Source: Caldimonas tepidiphila
Lineage (GTDB): Bacteria > Pseudomonadota > Gammaproteobacteria > Burkholderiales > Burkholderiaceae_C
Assembly: GCF_003569765.1 (NCBI RefSeq)
Contig: NZ_QXMG01000002.1
Span: 124,001-188,000 of the forward strand
Reading direction: 5' to 3'
DNA length: 64,000 nucleotides
A program made the position numbers and the translations under genes. The notes beneath the pieces are model-generated. The model did not search any database, had not been told where the DNA came from, and saw only the letters and a list, made by a program, of their open reading frames with translations. Positions 27,129 through 36,627 of this stretch are shown piece by piece (within the stretch, counting starts at the first letter, position 1; each line of letters starts with the position of its first letter).

Positions 27129-27418
27129 ACCGGGCCGACAAGCCGCCGCGGGCGGTGGCGATCGCCTACGAGGCCGGCTCCAGGGCGCCGACGGTGGTGG
27201 CCGAGGGCCAGGGCGAGATCGCCGAGCGCATCATCGCGACCGCGAAGGCGCACGGCATCGCGATCCACGAGTCGCGGGAGCTGGTCGCGCTGCTGATGCA
27301 GGTGGATCTCGACGACCACATCCCGGAAGCGCTCTACCTCGCGGTCGCCGAGCTGCTGGCCCACCTGTACCGGCTCGAGCAGGGCCTGGACGAGCAGCGG
27401 CGGCCGCCGGCGCGTTGA
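27125..27418 (+). CDS. FlhB C-terminal-domain-like protein (FhlB/YlqH type)
   Basis: 97 residues corresponding to the cytoplasmic domain of FlhB/YscU. AVAIAYEAGSRAPTVVAEGQGEIAERIIATAKAHGI matches the region after the autocleavage site, but the NPTH cleavage motif is absent and AYEAG takes its place. Stand-alone homologues like this occur in many flagellated bacteria and are thought to substitute for or modulate the FlhB domain. The ATG overlaps the FliK-like stop (ATGA), arguing that the two products work together. Confidence 0.85.
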   Translation: MNRADKPPRAVAIAYEAGSRAPTVVAEGQGEIAERIIATAKAHGIAIHESRELVALLMQVDLDDHIPEALYLAVAELLAHLYRLEQGLDEQRRPPAR

Positions 27419-27467
27419 GGCGCGGCCGGCCTGCGGCGGGCGCGGCGTACCCGGCAGGGCGCCGCCC

Positions 27468-27956
27468 TCACTCGGCGGTGTCGATCGTGCCGGGCTTGTC
27501 GTGGCGTGCCGCCTGGCACAGCGCGATCACCAGCGTGAGCGCCAGCCCGGGGGCCAGCACCGCGTAGGTGATCCACATCGGCAGGCCGAGGATCATCGTC
27601 GTCTCTGAGGCCTCGCGCACCGAGACCGCGCCGACCGCGGTGCGCCAGGCCAGCAGCGCCATCATCAGCGACAGCAGCGTGTAGCCGAGCATGTCGAGCT
27701 TGCGCTGCACGCCCTCGGACGCCCGGGCGGTGAAGAAGTCGACGATGATGTTGCCGCCGCGCAGCTGGCACCAGGGCAGGCACAGCGAGATGCACAGCGC
27801 GATGCCGAACTGCGTCAGCTCGATGTCGCCGGGGATGGGCGTCATGAACAGCGCGCGGCCGATCACGCTGGCCACCGTCATCAGCGCGACGAGGCCGGCG
27901 CAGAAGACGCCGAGCAGCGCGAACCAGCGCGCGAGCGTACGGAGCACGGAGAACAT
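27468..27956 (-). CDS. TRAP transporter small permease, DctQ type (orphan)
   Basis: 162 residues with four hydrophobic segments. FCAGLVALMTVASVIGRALF, GDIELTQFGIALCISLCLPWCQLRGGNIIVDFF and LMMALLAWRTAVG are typical of DctQ. The ATG at 27956 has GGAGGT 8 bases upstream. Normally dctQ stands between the large permease dctM and the binding protein dctP; here neither is adjacent. Downstream is the convergent FlhB-like gene and upstream the metallo-beta-lactamase-like gene. It may serve a remote TRAP system or be a leftover of a deleted transporter of the neighbouring catabolic operon. Confidence 0.88.
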   Translation of the reverse strand: MFSVLRTLARWFALLGVFCAGLVALMTVASVIGRALFMTPIPGDIELTQFGIALCISLCLPWCQLRGGNIIVDFFTARASEGVQRKLDMLGYTLLSLMMALLAWRTAVGAVSVREASETTMILGLPMWITYAVLAPGLALTLVIALCQAARHDKPGTIDTAE

Positions 27957-27991
27957 CTCATGACCTCCCGGGGCAGCCCGTGAAGGCGCCC

Positions 27992-28023
27992 CTTGTACGA
28001 AGCTTGTACGAACCCTGCACGAA
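27992..28023. repeat. Three 11-bp-period direct repeats upstream of dctQ
   Basis: CTTGTACGAA occurs at 27992-28001 and 28003-28012, and CCTGCACGAA at 28014-28023, spaced exactly 11 bases apart, about one helical turn. They lie 36-67 bases upstream of the dctQ ATG, between it and the metallo-beta-lactamase-like gene. The spacing suggests a regulator-binding array. Confidence 0.45.
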
Positions 28024-28158
28024 GCGCAAGCCGCTGCCGCGCAGCGGACCTGCGGCGGCCTTGTCTGCCGCTGCCCCGCCAGGCAAGCAGATCGCGTGCC
28101 TCCTGCGGCCCCTGGCAGCCGCGCTCCCACCTCCGGCCTGCGGCAGGCTGTTCGTCGC

Positions 28159-29121
28159 TCAGCCGCGCAGCGTCTCCCACAGCTCGCGGTCGCGCTCGGC
28201 GGTCCAGACCACCGGGTGCTCGATGCCGCGCAGCTCGTCCCAGGCGCGCGAGACGTCGAAGGGCAGCACGTGCTGGAACACCGGCCAGTCGCCGAAGCGC
28301 GGCTTCATCGCGGCCTCGGCGCGCTCGTAGGCCTGGCGCAGGCTGCAGCCCTCGGCCTGCGCCGCGCGCACCGTCTCGACCAGGGTCGACAGGAAGGCCT
28401 TCGTCAGGTCCACCGCCTCGGCGGCCGCAGCCTCGTTCGTGAGCGCCGCGCCCCGGCCGGGCACCAGCACGCGCGGCTTCAGCGCCCTGACCGCGTCGAG
28501 CGTGCCGAGCCAGTCGCCCAGGTAGGCGTCGCCGGCGTAGACGCCGCAGCGGTTCTCGACCACGTCGCCCGAGAACAGCACGCCGCAGTCGGGCAGCCAG
28601 CAGACGGTGTCGCCCATCGAGTGGCCCCGGCCGAGGCACAGCAGCCGCAGCTCGCGCGTGCCGAGCCAGAAGCTCATCTCGCGCTCGAAGGTGACCTGCG
28701 GCACCGTCAGCCCCGGCACCTCCTCGACGCCCTGGAACAGGCGGGGGAAGCGCCCGACCTCGGAGTCGAAGTCGGCCTGGCCGCGCGTCCGGATCCAGTC
28801 GTGCGTGCCGCGGCTGGCGAAGACGGCCTGCACGTCCTTGAACGCGCTCGCGCCCATCACCCGCACCGCGTGGTAGTGCGTCAGGAAGATGAACCTGACC
28901 GGCTTGTCGGTGACGGTGGCGATGTCGGCGAGGAACTGGCGCGCCATGCGCGGCGTCGGGCGCGTGTCGATCGCGACCACGTACTCGTCGCCGACGACGA
29001 AGCCGCAGTTCGGGTCGAACTCGCTGATGTAGCCGTAGACGTTCGCCGCGAGCTCGACGATGCGGGGCTTCTGTTCCTTCACGTCGCTGGCGGAGGCGAA
29101 CGAAACGGTGCTGCTGCTCAT
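28159..29121 (-). CDS. Metallo-beta-lactamase-fold protein with altered metal motif
   Basis: 320 residues. The fold is recognisable from GFVVGDEYVVAIDTRPTPRMA, IFLTHYHAVRVMG, LGRGHSMGDTVCWLPDCGVLFSGDVVENR and VLVPGRG. However, the metal motif that is normally HxHxDH reads H82-Y-H84-A-V-R: the second-site Asp and His are replaced. GHS and SGD still supply the later ligands, so at least one metal may bind. It is the last gene of the LysR-linked catabolic operon, and its ATG overlaps the DUF2783 stop. A hydrolase acting on a thioester, lactone or ring-cleavage product is plausible but not proven. Confidence 0.85.
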   Translation of the reverse strand: MSSSTVSFASASDVKEQKPRIVELAANVYGYISEFDPNCGFVVGDEYVVAIDTRPTPRMARQFLADIATVTDKPVRFIFLTHYHAVRVMGASAFKDVQAVFASRGTHDWIRTRGQADFDSEVGRFPRLFQGVEEVPGLTVPQVTFEREMSFWLGTRELRLLCLGRGHSMGDTVCWLPDCGVLFSGDVVENRCGVYAGDAYLGDWLGTLDAVRALKPRVLVPGRGAALTNEAAAAEAVDLTKAFLSTLVETVRAAQAEGCSLRQAYERAEAAMKPRFGDWPVFQHVLPFDVSRAWDELRGIEHPVVWTAERDRELWETLRG

Positions 29122-29318
29122 GGGGTGGGGTCCTGTGCGGCCGCGCGGGCCGCGTCGATGCATCGGAGAAGGGTGGCCTGATCGCCGAGCTGGTTGGCCA
29201 GCAGCAGCACCAGGCGCGCGTTCAGGTCGGCGCTGGCGGCCTCGTCGAGGCCCTCGTGGGCGCTGACCCAGGCGTGGTAGAAGCCGTCGGGGTCGGGGAT
29301 GTTGGGGTGCGTCTTCAT
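29118..29318 (-). CDS. DUF2783 small protein
   Basis: 66 residues, starting MKTHPNIPDPDGFYHAWVSA and followed by LNARLVLLLANQLGD, which is the DUF2783 pattern. Proteins of this family are small and acidic-helical, without known activity, and are regularly encoded beside FAD-dependent aromatic monooxygenases. Its start overlaps the monooxygenase stop and its stop overlaps the next start, both by four bases. The context suggests an accessory or stabilising role for the monooxygenase. Confidence 0.85.
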   Translation of the reverse strand: MKTHPNIPDPDGFYHAWVSAHEGLDEAASADLNARLVLLLANQLGDQATLLRCIDAARAAAQDPTP

Positions 29319-30976
29319 CGTTCGGCGTGTCCTGCGGAGGCGGGCATCGCGGTGCGCAGCGCGGTAACCGCCGCTTCGACCGTGGCGTCGGGGATCAGCG
29401 CGGCGCGGTAGGCGTCGGGGCGGATCAGGCAGAAGCTGCCGGGCCCGGCCTCGAGGTGGCGCGCGAGCGTGCCGGCGCGGTCGAGCAGCGTCGGCAGCGC
29501 GGGGTCGCCGTCGCAGGCGTACAGGCAGACCGGCAGGCCCTCGAGTTGCGCGCGCAGCCGCGCCACCGCGCCGGCCGGCGGCGAGAACCAGATGCCGACG
29601 AAGCGGGTGTCCTCGCGCAGCAGGTCCATCAGGCTGCGCCGCGTGCCGTTGGCGAAGGTGAGCGGCAGGTTCTGCACCGTGCGGCCGCCCTGCGGCAGGC
29701 AGGGGGCCGGCGGGTAGGCGTTGGCCACCGACATGCGGCCGGTGTTGACGAGCGGTCGCGCGAACTCGTGGCGGCGAGCAAGGTCCACCACCGCGCGGCG
29801 CAGCCGGTGCTCGGCCGGCGAGCGCGGCGCGAGGAAGCGCGCCGAGCGGCTCGTGACCTGCAGGTTCTCGACTGCGGCCGGCCGGCGCTCGGCGTGGTAG
29901 CTGTCGAGCAGTGCGTCGCCCGCGTGGCCCCTCAGCACCAGCGCGAGCTTCCAGCCGAGGTTGGCCGCGTCCTGGATGCCGGTGTTGCCGCCGCGCGCGC
30001 CGAAGGGGCTCACGACGTGGGCCGCGTCGCCGATGAAGAAGAGCCGGCCGTGGCGGAACTCGTCGAGCAGGTGGTCGCGGTACTGGTAGGGGCCGATCCA
30101 GACGAACTCGAAGTCCACGTCCTCGCCGAGCTGTGCGCGCAGCCGGCTGCCGGCGACCTCCGGGCGGCTGATCGTCTCCGGGTCGGCGTCCTCGGCCATC
30201 TGGTAGTCGATGCGCCAGACGCCGTCGCCCATCAGGTGCTGCCACACGCCGCGGCCCTCGTTGAAGGGCGCGTCCACCCAGGTCCAGCGCTCCACCGGCA
30301 GCGGCTTCGTGAAGCGCACGTCGGTGATGCACCAGCGGTCGGTGCTGCGCGAGGCGTGCGCGTCGAGCCCGAGCGCGGTGCGGATCGGGCTGTTCGCGCC
30401 GGTGGCGTCGATCAGGTAGTCCGCCTCCAGCACGTAGTCGCCCGCCGGCGTCTCGACCGACACGCGCACGTGCTCGCCTCGCGGCTCGACGCTCGTGACG
30501 CGGTTCTTCCAGCGCAGGTCCGCGGTGCCGATCTCGCGGATGCGGTCCACCAGGAACCACTCGACGTAGAACTGCTGCAGGTTGATGAAGGGCGGCTGCG
30601 CCGAGACGCTGTTCGCCTGCAGGTTGAAGCTGTAGACCTCGCTGTCGCCGGAGAAGGTGCGCCCGACCGACCAGGTGACGCCCTTGTCGCGCACGCGCTC
30701 GTAGATGCCCAGGCGCTCGAAGATCTCGAGGCTCTTCTGCGCGTAGCAGATGCCGCGCGAGGAGGCGCCGCGCACGCCCACCGTGTCGTCCTCGTCGAGC
30801 AGCACGGCCGGGATGCCGCGCTGCGCGAGGTCGCAGGCGAGCGTCAGCCCCGAGGGGCCGGCGCCGACGATCACCACCGGGTAGCGCCTCGGCCCGCCCC
30901 CGTCCAGGTCCGGCGGCGGCACGAAGTCCCAGCGGGGCAGCTCGTAGGGCGGTGCGAAGCGGTAGGTCGATGCCAC
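29315..30976 (-). CDS. FAD-dependent aromatic monooxygenase (PheA/TfdB/MhpA type)
   Basis: 553 residues. YPVVIVGAGPSGLTLACDLAQRG is the N-terminal FAD motif, and LFFIGDAAHVVSPFGARGGNTGIQDAANLGWKL is the GD motif of class A flavoprotein hydroxylases; the C-terminal thioredoxin-like domain is also present. Such enzymes insert one oxygen atom into a phenolic ring using NAD(P)H and O2. Two GTG starts are possible: 30976, with an AGGAGA element about 9 bases upstream (chosen), and 31009, whose GTGA overlaps the upstream hydrolase stop and adds 11 residues. The gene is the centre of the operon read from 32660. Confidence 0.93.
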   Translation of the reverse strand: MASTYRFAPPYELPRWDFVPPPDLDGGGPRRYPVVIVGAGPSGLTLACDLAQRGIPAVLLDEDDTVGVRGASSRGICYAQKSLEIFERLGIYERVRDKGVTWSVGRTFSGDSEVYSFNLQANSVSAQPPFINLQQFYVEWFLVDRIREIGTADLRWKNRVTSVEPRGEHVRVSVETPAGDYVLEADYLIDATGANSPIRTALGLDAHASRSTDRWCITDVRFTKPLPVERWTWVDAPFNEGRGVWQHLMGDGVWRIDYQMAEDADPETISRPEVAGSRLRAQLGEDVDFEFVWIGPYQYRDHLLDEFRHGRLFFIGDAAHVVSPFGARGGNTGIQDAANLGWKLALVLRGHAGDALLDSYHAERRPAAVENLQVTSRSARFLAPRSPAEHRLRRAVVDLARRHEFARPLVNTGRMSVANAYPPAPCLPQGGRTVQNLPLTFANGTRRSLMDLLREDTRFVGIWFSPPAGAVARLRAQLEGLPVCLYACDGDPALPTLLDRAGTLARHLEAGPGSFCLIRPDAYRAALIPDATVEAAVTALRTAMPASAGHAER

Positions 30977-31005
30977 GGCTCGGGTCTCCTGTTCTTCCTC
31001 GGCGC

Positions 31006-32127
31006 TCACAGCGCCCGCGCCCATTCGGCAATCCGGTCCGCTGCCTGCCCGACGAGGCGCGGCTGGCCGGCGAGGTAGTGGTTGCCGCCGGGAATGTCCA
31101 CGTTGCGGATGCGCTCGCCGCCGGCCGCGAGCCATGCGTCGCGCGTGCTCGGGAAGGTGGACTGGTCGCCGGTGTAGGTCAGCAGCAGTGCCGGCACGCT
31201 CGTGCGCGCCAGGTTGCTCGGCCCGTCGGCCTGCGAGGCAGAGGACCACTGCGACAGGAAGGCCGTCAGCGAGGTGGTGCGGCCCATCGAGTTGGCCGCG
31301 TAGTTCACCGCGCGTGCGTCGCCCCAGACGCTGCCCGGCGCACGGTCGTTCGCGTCGAGCGACAGGTCCAGGCAGCGCGGGTCGGCGTGCGTACGGTAGA
31401 CCGTGAAGGCCTGGTCGCGCGGCGCGCCGGGCGTGGCGCGTAGCTGGCGCAGCCGGCCCCACACCCAGGCCTCGATGCGATCGCGGCGCGCGCGCTGCGC
31501 GGCCTGGAAGCGGGCGAGGAAGTCGGCGGAGTAGGGCGGGCCGTTGTCCGGGTGGTACATGTCCAGCGCCGGGTCGGCCGACAGCGCGTCGTGCTCGTCG
31601 ATCACCGACGGGTCCACCCATTGCAGGAACAGCTTCGAGCGGCCCTCGTGCGCGGCGCACAAGGCCAGGCCGTCCACCGGCGGCAGGTCCTCGGGCACGA
31701 GGTGGGTCGGGTCGCCGTCGACCAGGTGCGTCGCGGTGAGGCGCTCGGCCTGCGCCTGGTAGAAGCTGGAGAGCGCGGCGCCGCCCGAGTTGCCGATCAG
31801 CACCACGCGCTCGTAGCCCTGCGCGCGCAGGAACTTCACGCCCGCGCCCAGGTCCTGGATCACGCGCTCCATCAGCAGCACCGTGTCGTTGCCGACGTAG
31901 CGCGAGTTGAGCCCCATGCAGGCGACGCCGCGCGCGGCCAGCGGCTGGATCAGGTAGTGACCCATGAAGTTGCTGGTCGGGTGCATCACGATCGCCGCCA
32001 CCCGCTTCGGGCCGGCCGGCTCGGCCCAGGCGCCGTAGATGCGCGGGCGCAGCATCTGCAGGCCGGACTGGCTCTCCATCGCCGCGCCGGGCTTCACGTC
32101 GATGACGGCGAGCTTCAGTTCGCTCAT
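31006..32127 (-). CDS. Alpha/beta hydrolase of the catabolic operon
   Basis: 373 residues. AAIVMHPTSNFMGHYLIQPLAARG is the oxyanion region, VVLIGNSGGAALSSFYQAQ contains the nucleophile Ser (GNSGG), and the C-terminal IPGGNHYLAGQP the His. It lacks a signal peptide. It may hydrolyse the ring-cleavage product or an ester in the same pathway; the substrate is not evident. Its ATG overlaps the VOC gene stop by four bases. Confidence 0.85.
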   Translation of the reverse strand: MSELKLAVIDVKPGAAMESQSGLQMLRPRIYGAWAEPAGPKRVAAIVMHPTSNFMGHYLIQPLAARGVACMGLNSRYVGNDTVLLMERVIQDLGAGVKFLRAQGYERVVLIGNSGGAALSSFYQAQAERLTATHLVDGDPTHLVPEDLPPVDGLALCAAHEGRSKLFLQWVDPSVIDEHDALSADPALDMYHPDNGPPYSADFLARFQAAQRARRDRIEAWVWGRLRQLRATPGAPRDQAFTVYRTHADPRCLDLSLDANDRAPGSVWGDARAVNYAANSMGRTTSLTAFLSQWSSASQADGPSNLARTSVPALLLTYTGDQSTFPSTRDAWLAAGGERIRNVDIPGGNHYLAGQPRLVGQAADRIAEWARAL

Positions 32128-32660
32128 CGCGCCGCCTCCGCCGCCTGCTGCAGGCGTGCGCGCTTCTCGCGCGTCCAGTCCTGCACGTCCTGGTGCGCCT
32201 TCGCCGCGAGGCGCTGCATCTCGGACTCGGGCACCGTCGGCGTGGTCAGTTCCAGCCGGATGCCGTTCGGGTCGAAGAAGTAGATCGACTCGATGATGTG
32301 GTGGTCGGTGATGCCGAGCACCTCGACGCCGGCGGCCTCGAGCCGCGACTTCGCTGCCAGCAGCGCCTCGGTCGAGTCGACGCGCAGCGCGAGGTGGTTG
32401 ACCCAGGCCGGCGTGTTGGGCGAGGGCTCGGCCTTGACGTCGTCGCCCAGGTCGAAGAAGGCGATGAAGGAGCCGTCGGCCATCCGGAAGAAGATGTGCA
32501 CGTAGGGGCAGTGCTCGCCGGTGCTCGGCACGCGGTCGGCGCGGATCACGTGCACCAGCGGCAGCCCGAGCAGGTCCTCGTAGAAGTGGCGGGTTTCCTC
32601 GCAGTCGCGGCAGCGCCACGCGAAGTGGTGCAGGCCACGGATGGGCACGGCTGGTGTCAT
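32124..32660 (-). CDS. VOC-superfamily protein, possible extradiol-type dioxygenase
   Basis: 178 residues from the ATG at 32660. Two beta-alpha-beta-beta-beta modules are visible, with metal ligands likely at the first His of GLHHFAWRC, the His of WVNHLALRV and the Glu of IRLELTTP. This is the pattern of type I extradiol dioxygenases and glyoxalases. As first gene of an operon with a ring hydroxylase it could cleave the hydroxylated ring, but many VOC proteins do otherwise, so this is inference. A TTG three codons upstream is a weaker start. Confidence 0.82.
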   Translation of the reverse strand: MTPAVPIRGLHHFAWRCRDCEETRHFYEDLLGLPLVHVIRADRVPSTGEHCPYVHIFFRMADGSFIAFFDLGDDVKAEPSPNTPAWVNHLALRVDSTEALLAAKSRLEAAGVEVLGITDHHIIESIYFFDPNGIRLELTTPTVPESEMQRLAAKAHQDVQDWTREKRARLQQAAEAAR

Positions 32661-32758
32661 GTCTGGCAATCGCTTGGGGTGGTGCTGTGCCCCATTAGAG
32701 CGATGCCGGATCTATGATTCAATCGAAATATATTCATCCATCCATGAGGTGACCTCAT
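32661..32758. promoter_or_regulatory. Divergent LysR/operon control region with palindromes
   Basis: This 96-base gap between the catabolic operon and its LysR gene is AT-rich in the middle. A perfect 15-base palindrome, ATGAGGTGACCTCAT at 32744-32758, covers both the ribosome-binding site and the start codon of the LysR gene. Upstream, TTCAATCGAA within ATGATTCAATCGAAATATATTCAT-like sequence resembles the interrupted dyad of a LysR box. Confidence 0.55.
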
Positions 32759-33677
32759 GAATCCGAGCCTGCGCCAGTTGCGTGCCTTCGTCGCGGTGGC
32801 CGAGGCGGGCAGCTTCACCGAGGCGGCGCGCCGCCTGCACCTGACCCAGTCGGCGCTGAGCGTGCTGGTGCGCGAGCTCGAGCGCGAGCTCGGCGTGCGG
32901 CTGCTCGACCGCCACACCCGGCAGGTGCGGCTGTCGGACGCGGGGCGCGAGTTCGAGCCGCAGGTGCGGCGGCTGCTCAGGGAGCTCGAGGCCGCGGTGG
33001 AGGGCGTCGCGCAGCTGCGCGACAAGAAGCGCGGCTCGGTGCGTATCGCCGCCCCGCAGCTGATGGCCTGCACGCTGATGCCGCGCGTGATCGCCGCCTA
33101 TGCGCGACGCTTTCCGGAGATCCGGGTGCGGCTCGCCGACACCGCGCCGGAGCAGATGCTCGCGCGGCTGCAGGACGGCGAGGCCGACCTCGCGGTGGGG
33201 CCGGACCTGGTGACCGAGGGCGAGGTGAGGCGCGAGCCGCTGGTGCGCGACCGGCACTGGCTGATCTGTCCGCCCGGGCATGCGCTGGCGCGCGGGGAGA
33301 GCGTGTGCTGGCGCGAGCTGGCGCCGCACCCGCTGATCGCGCCGACGCGCGACTTCATGCGCCGCGTGATGCCGGAACTCGCCGCGCACGAGCCCGGCCT
33401 CGAGGTGCAGCCGGTGCACGAGGCCTCCTACATGAGCACTGCGCTCGGCATGGTGCAGGCCGGGCTCGGCGTGACGGTCTGCCCGACCTACGCGGCGCCG
33501 CTCGTGCGCGCCTTCGGCCTCGAGATGCGTGCGCTGGTCGAGCCGGTCTTCTATCGGGAGGTTTGTCTCTACATGCCGGCGGGCCGCTCGCTGTCGCCGG
33601 CGGCGGACAGCTTCGCGGAATTCCTGTCGGAGCACGTGAAGGGCGAGGAGGCGGGGCGGGATGCCGCGTGCTCGTGA
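32757..33677 (+). CDS. LysR-family transcriptional regulator of the catabolic operon
   Basis: 306 residues. The N-terminal winged helix (LRQLRAFVAVAEAGSFTEAARRLHLTQSALSVLVRELERELG) is a standard LysR helix-turn-helix, followed by the substrate-binding domain starting near SVRIAAPQLMACTLMP. It is divergent from the VOC-hydrolase-monooxygenase operon, the classic arrangement in which the regulator activates the operon when a pathway intermediate binds and represses itself. The palindrome over its start codon fits autoregulation. Confidence 0.92.
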   Translation: MNPSLRQLRAFVAVAEAGSFTEAARRLHLTQSALSVLVRELERELGVRLLDRHTRQVRLSDAGREFEPQVRRLLRELEAAVEGVAQLRDKKRGSVRIAAPQLMACTLMPRVIAAYARRFPEIRVRLADTAPEQMLARLQDGEADLAVGPDLVTEGEVRREPLVRDRHWLICPPGHALARGESVCWRELAPHPLIAPTRDFMRRVMPELAAHEPGLEVQPVHEASYMSTALGMVQAGLGVTVCPTYAAPLVRAFGLEMRALVEPVFYREVCLYMPAGRSLSPAADSFAEFLSEHVKGEEAGRDAACS

Positions 33678-33899
33678 CGAGCTTTTCCCCACCGAGGCTG
33701 CGCAGAGGGTCGAACGGCCTGATGTCGCCAACCCTAGCCCGGGAACCCGGCTGAAGGGAGGCGGTCATGACCGCTCGTGACGACAGGAAGTGCCGGCAGG
33801 CACGGCGACAGCGGTGGCATCCCCTGTCGCCGTGCCCGGCATCCACGCTTCGTGGCGCGGTTCTTCAGCCTCGTTCAAGCGTGGTGCTGAAGCGACGCT

Positions 33900-34907
<1,008 letters not shown>

Positions 34908-35432
34908 TTGAATATTGAAAATCGATTTGTCGGGATTCTCCGGTCTGCATCCCGCGACCTTCAGTGCGAATTCCCGTGGCGGATCGCCGGCAAGGCGTCC
35001 GGACGACTGCAAGGAAAACCGGCTTCCGAGGGGCTGGCTTGCGACGAGAATGAATTCTGTGGGTTTTACTCCTCCAGCCGTAAGAACATGAAACCAGACG
35101 GAAAGATTTCTCTGTGAAGGCGGTTAACGGTTGGTTTCAAGCCGGCGATTTTTTGGCTGCAAATCGAGAATTAATGCCGAGGACGCGCCTGCTTGGTGTG
35201 CGGTGCGGCAGGAAAATGTGTGGAATATTTCCGCGGTATTAATTCACGCGGTGCGGCAGAGGGAACGCGGCTCGGTGGGCCTCGGACTGCGGCTCACGAC
35301 AGCCCCGGAACCTTTTCAGACAGGGGTGGTCGGGACTGCTCGTGAAGCGAGCATCGATCGGCCGGACGTGGTGGCGGGAGCTTGAGCCGCCGATTGCGGG
35401 GCCCGGGCACGCGCCCGGCGTTGGCGCGGCGC
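34908..35432. other. AT-richer gene-free stretch
   Basis: Lower GC continues from the GH114 gene to about 35.25 kb. I see no gene with a ribosome-binding site. It should contain the GH114 promoter, and its right end is the downstream flank of the cyclodeaminase gene. Confidence 0.35.
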
Positions 35433-36383
35433 CTAGGTTGCGGCGGGATCGGTCGGATCCCCCGCCACCAGCATCGCCGCGGCCAGGTCCTCCAGCGCGT
35501 TGCCGACCGACTTGAAGACGGTGCGCTCGGCGGCGTCGCGCCGGCCCGGCGCCTGCCCGCGGCACAGCGCGGCGAGCGTGCCCTGCACGTCGCCGGCAGC
35601 GAACACGCCGCGCGCCATCGGCCCGAGCAGCTCGCCGCTCTTGACCAGCGCCTCCCCGGTGTCGACGTAGAGCCGCGCGCCGCGGAAGCAGTCGTCGTCG
35701 GCCTCGCGCATCGCGGGCGTGAAGCTGCCGATCAGGTCCAGGTGGCTGCCCGGGCGCAGCCAGCGGCCGAGCACCAGCGGCTCGCTCGCGAGCGTGGCGC
35801 AGCTGACGACGTCGGCAGTAGCCGCTGCGTCGCCGAGCCGCGTGGCAGCCTGCGCGTCGAAGCCCTGGCCGCGCAAGTCGTCGGCCAGCGCCTGCGCCGC
35901 CGCCGCGCTGCGGGCCCACACCGACACGCGCCGGATCGGTCGCACCACGCGGTAGGCCGCCGGCAGCAGCCGGGCCACGCGCCCGGCGCCGACGACGAGC
36001 AGGTGGGCGGCGTCCTCCCGCGCGAGCCACGAGGCCGCGAGCGCGGAGGCCGCCGCGGTGCGGCGCGAGGTGATCTCGTCGCCGTCGAGCAGCGCGGTCG
36101 GCGCGCCGGTGCGGGCGTCGTGCAGCACGACGGTGGAGTGCAGCCCGGGCAGTCCCAGCGCCGCGTTGCCGGGGGCGATGTTCACGATCTTGACGGCGTA
36201 GGCCCGGCCCGGCAGCCAGGCGGGCATCAGCAGCGAGGTCACCGCGCCGCCGCCCGGCACCGGGATCTCGTGCACGTGCCGCGCCGGCACCTCGCACCCC
36301 TGGGCGAACAGCTCGCGCAGCGCGGGGATCAGCCGCTCGAAGGGCAGCGCCTCGCGGGTCTGGGCGGCATCGAAGATGCGCAT
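35433..36383 (-). CDS. Ornithine cyclodeaminase / mu-crystallin family protein
   Basis: 316 residues. RHVHEIPVPGGG, YAVKIVNIAPGN, the Rossmann segment LLVVGAGRVARLLPAAYRVV and HLDLIGSFTPAMREAD match the ornithine cyclodeaminase/mu-crystallin superfamily. Members deaminate and cyclise ornithine, reduce cyclic imines such as piperideine-carboxylate, or dehydrogenate alanine. The ATG at 36383 is the first of the open frame that gives the usual N-terminus. It is transcribed alone, divergent from fpr. Confidence 0.9.
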   Translation of the reverse strand: MRIFDAAQTREALPFERLIPALRELFAQGCEVPARHVHEIPVPGGGAVTSLLMPAWLPGRAYAVKIVNIAPGNAALGLPGLHSTVVLHDARTGAPTALLDGDEITSRRTAAASALAASWLAREDAAHLLVVGAGRVARLLPAAYRVVRPIRRVSVWARSAAAAQALADDLRGQGFDAQAATRLGDAAATADVVSCATLASEPLVLGRWLRPGSHLDLIGSFTPAMREADDDCFRGARLYVDTGEALVKSGELLGPMARGVFAAGDVQGTLAALCRGQAPGRRDAAERTVFKSVGNALEDLAAAMLVAGDPTDPAAT

Positions 36384-36627
36384 GTCCGTGTCCTTGCGGG
36401 TTCGCAGGCGAGCAGGATACCCCGCCGCGCCTCGCGCTCGCGGCGCCCTCGGGACGGTGGCCGCGCCCTCGTTGGCGGCCTCGCCGGCACTACGGGACAG
36501 GCCCTATTGCGCCTCCCCAAGGGAGGGGTCGCGCAGAAAGAGGGACAATAGCGGGTTCTGCGGCGCGGCACGCCTTCCGGCGGGCCGGCGGCCCACCGAT
36601 TTCCCACTGCTTTCGACAAACGAGCTT

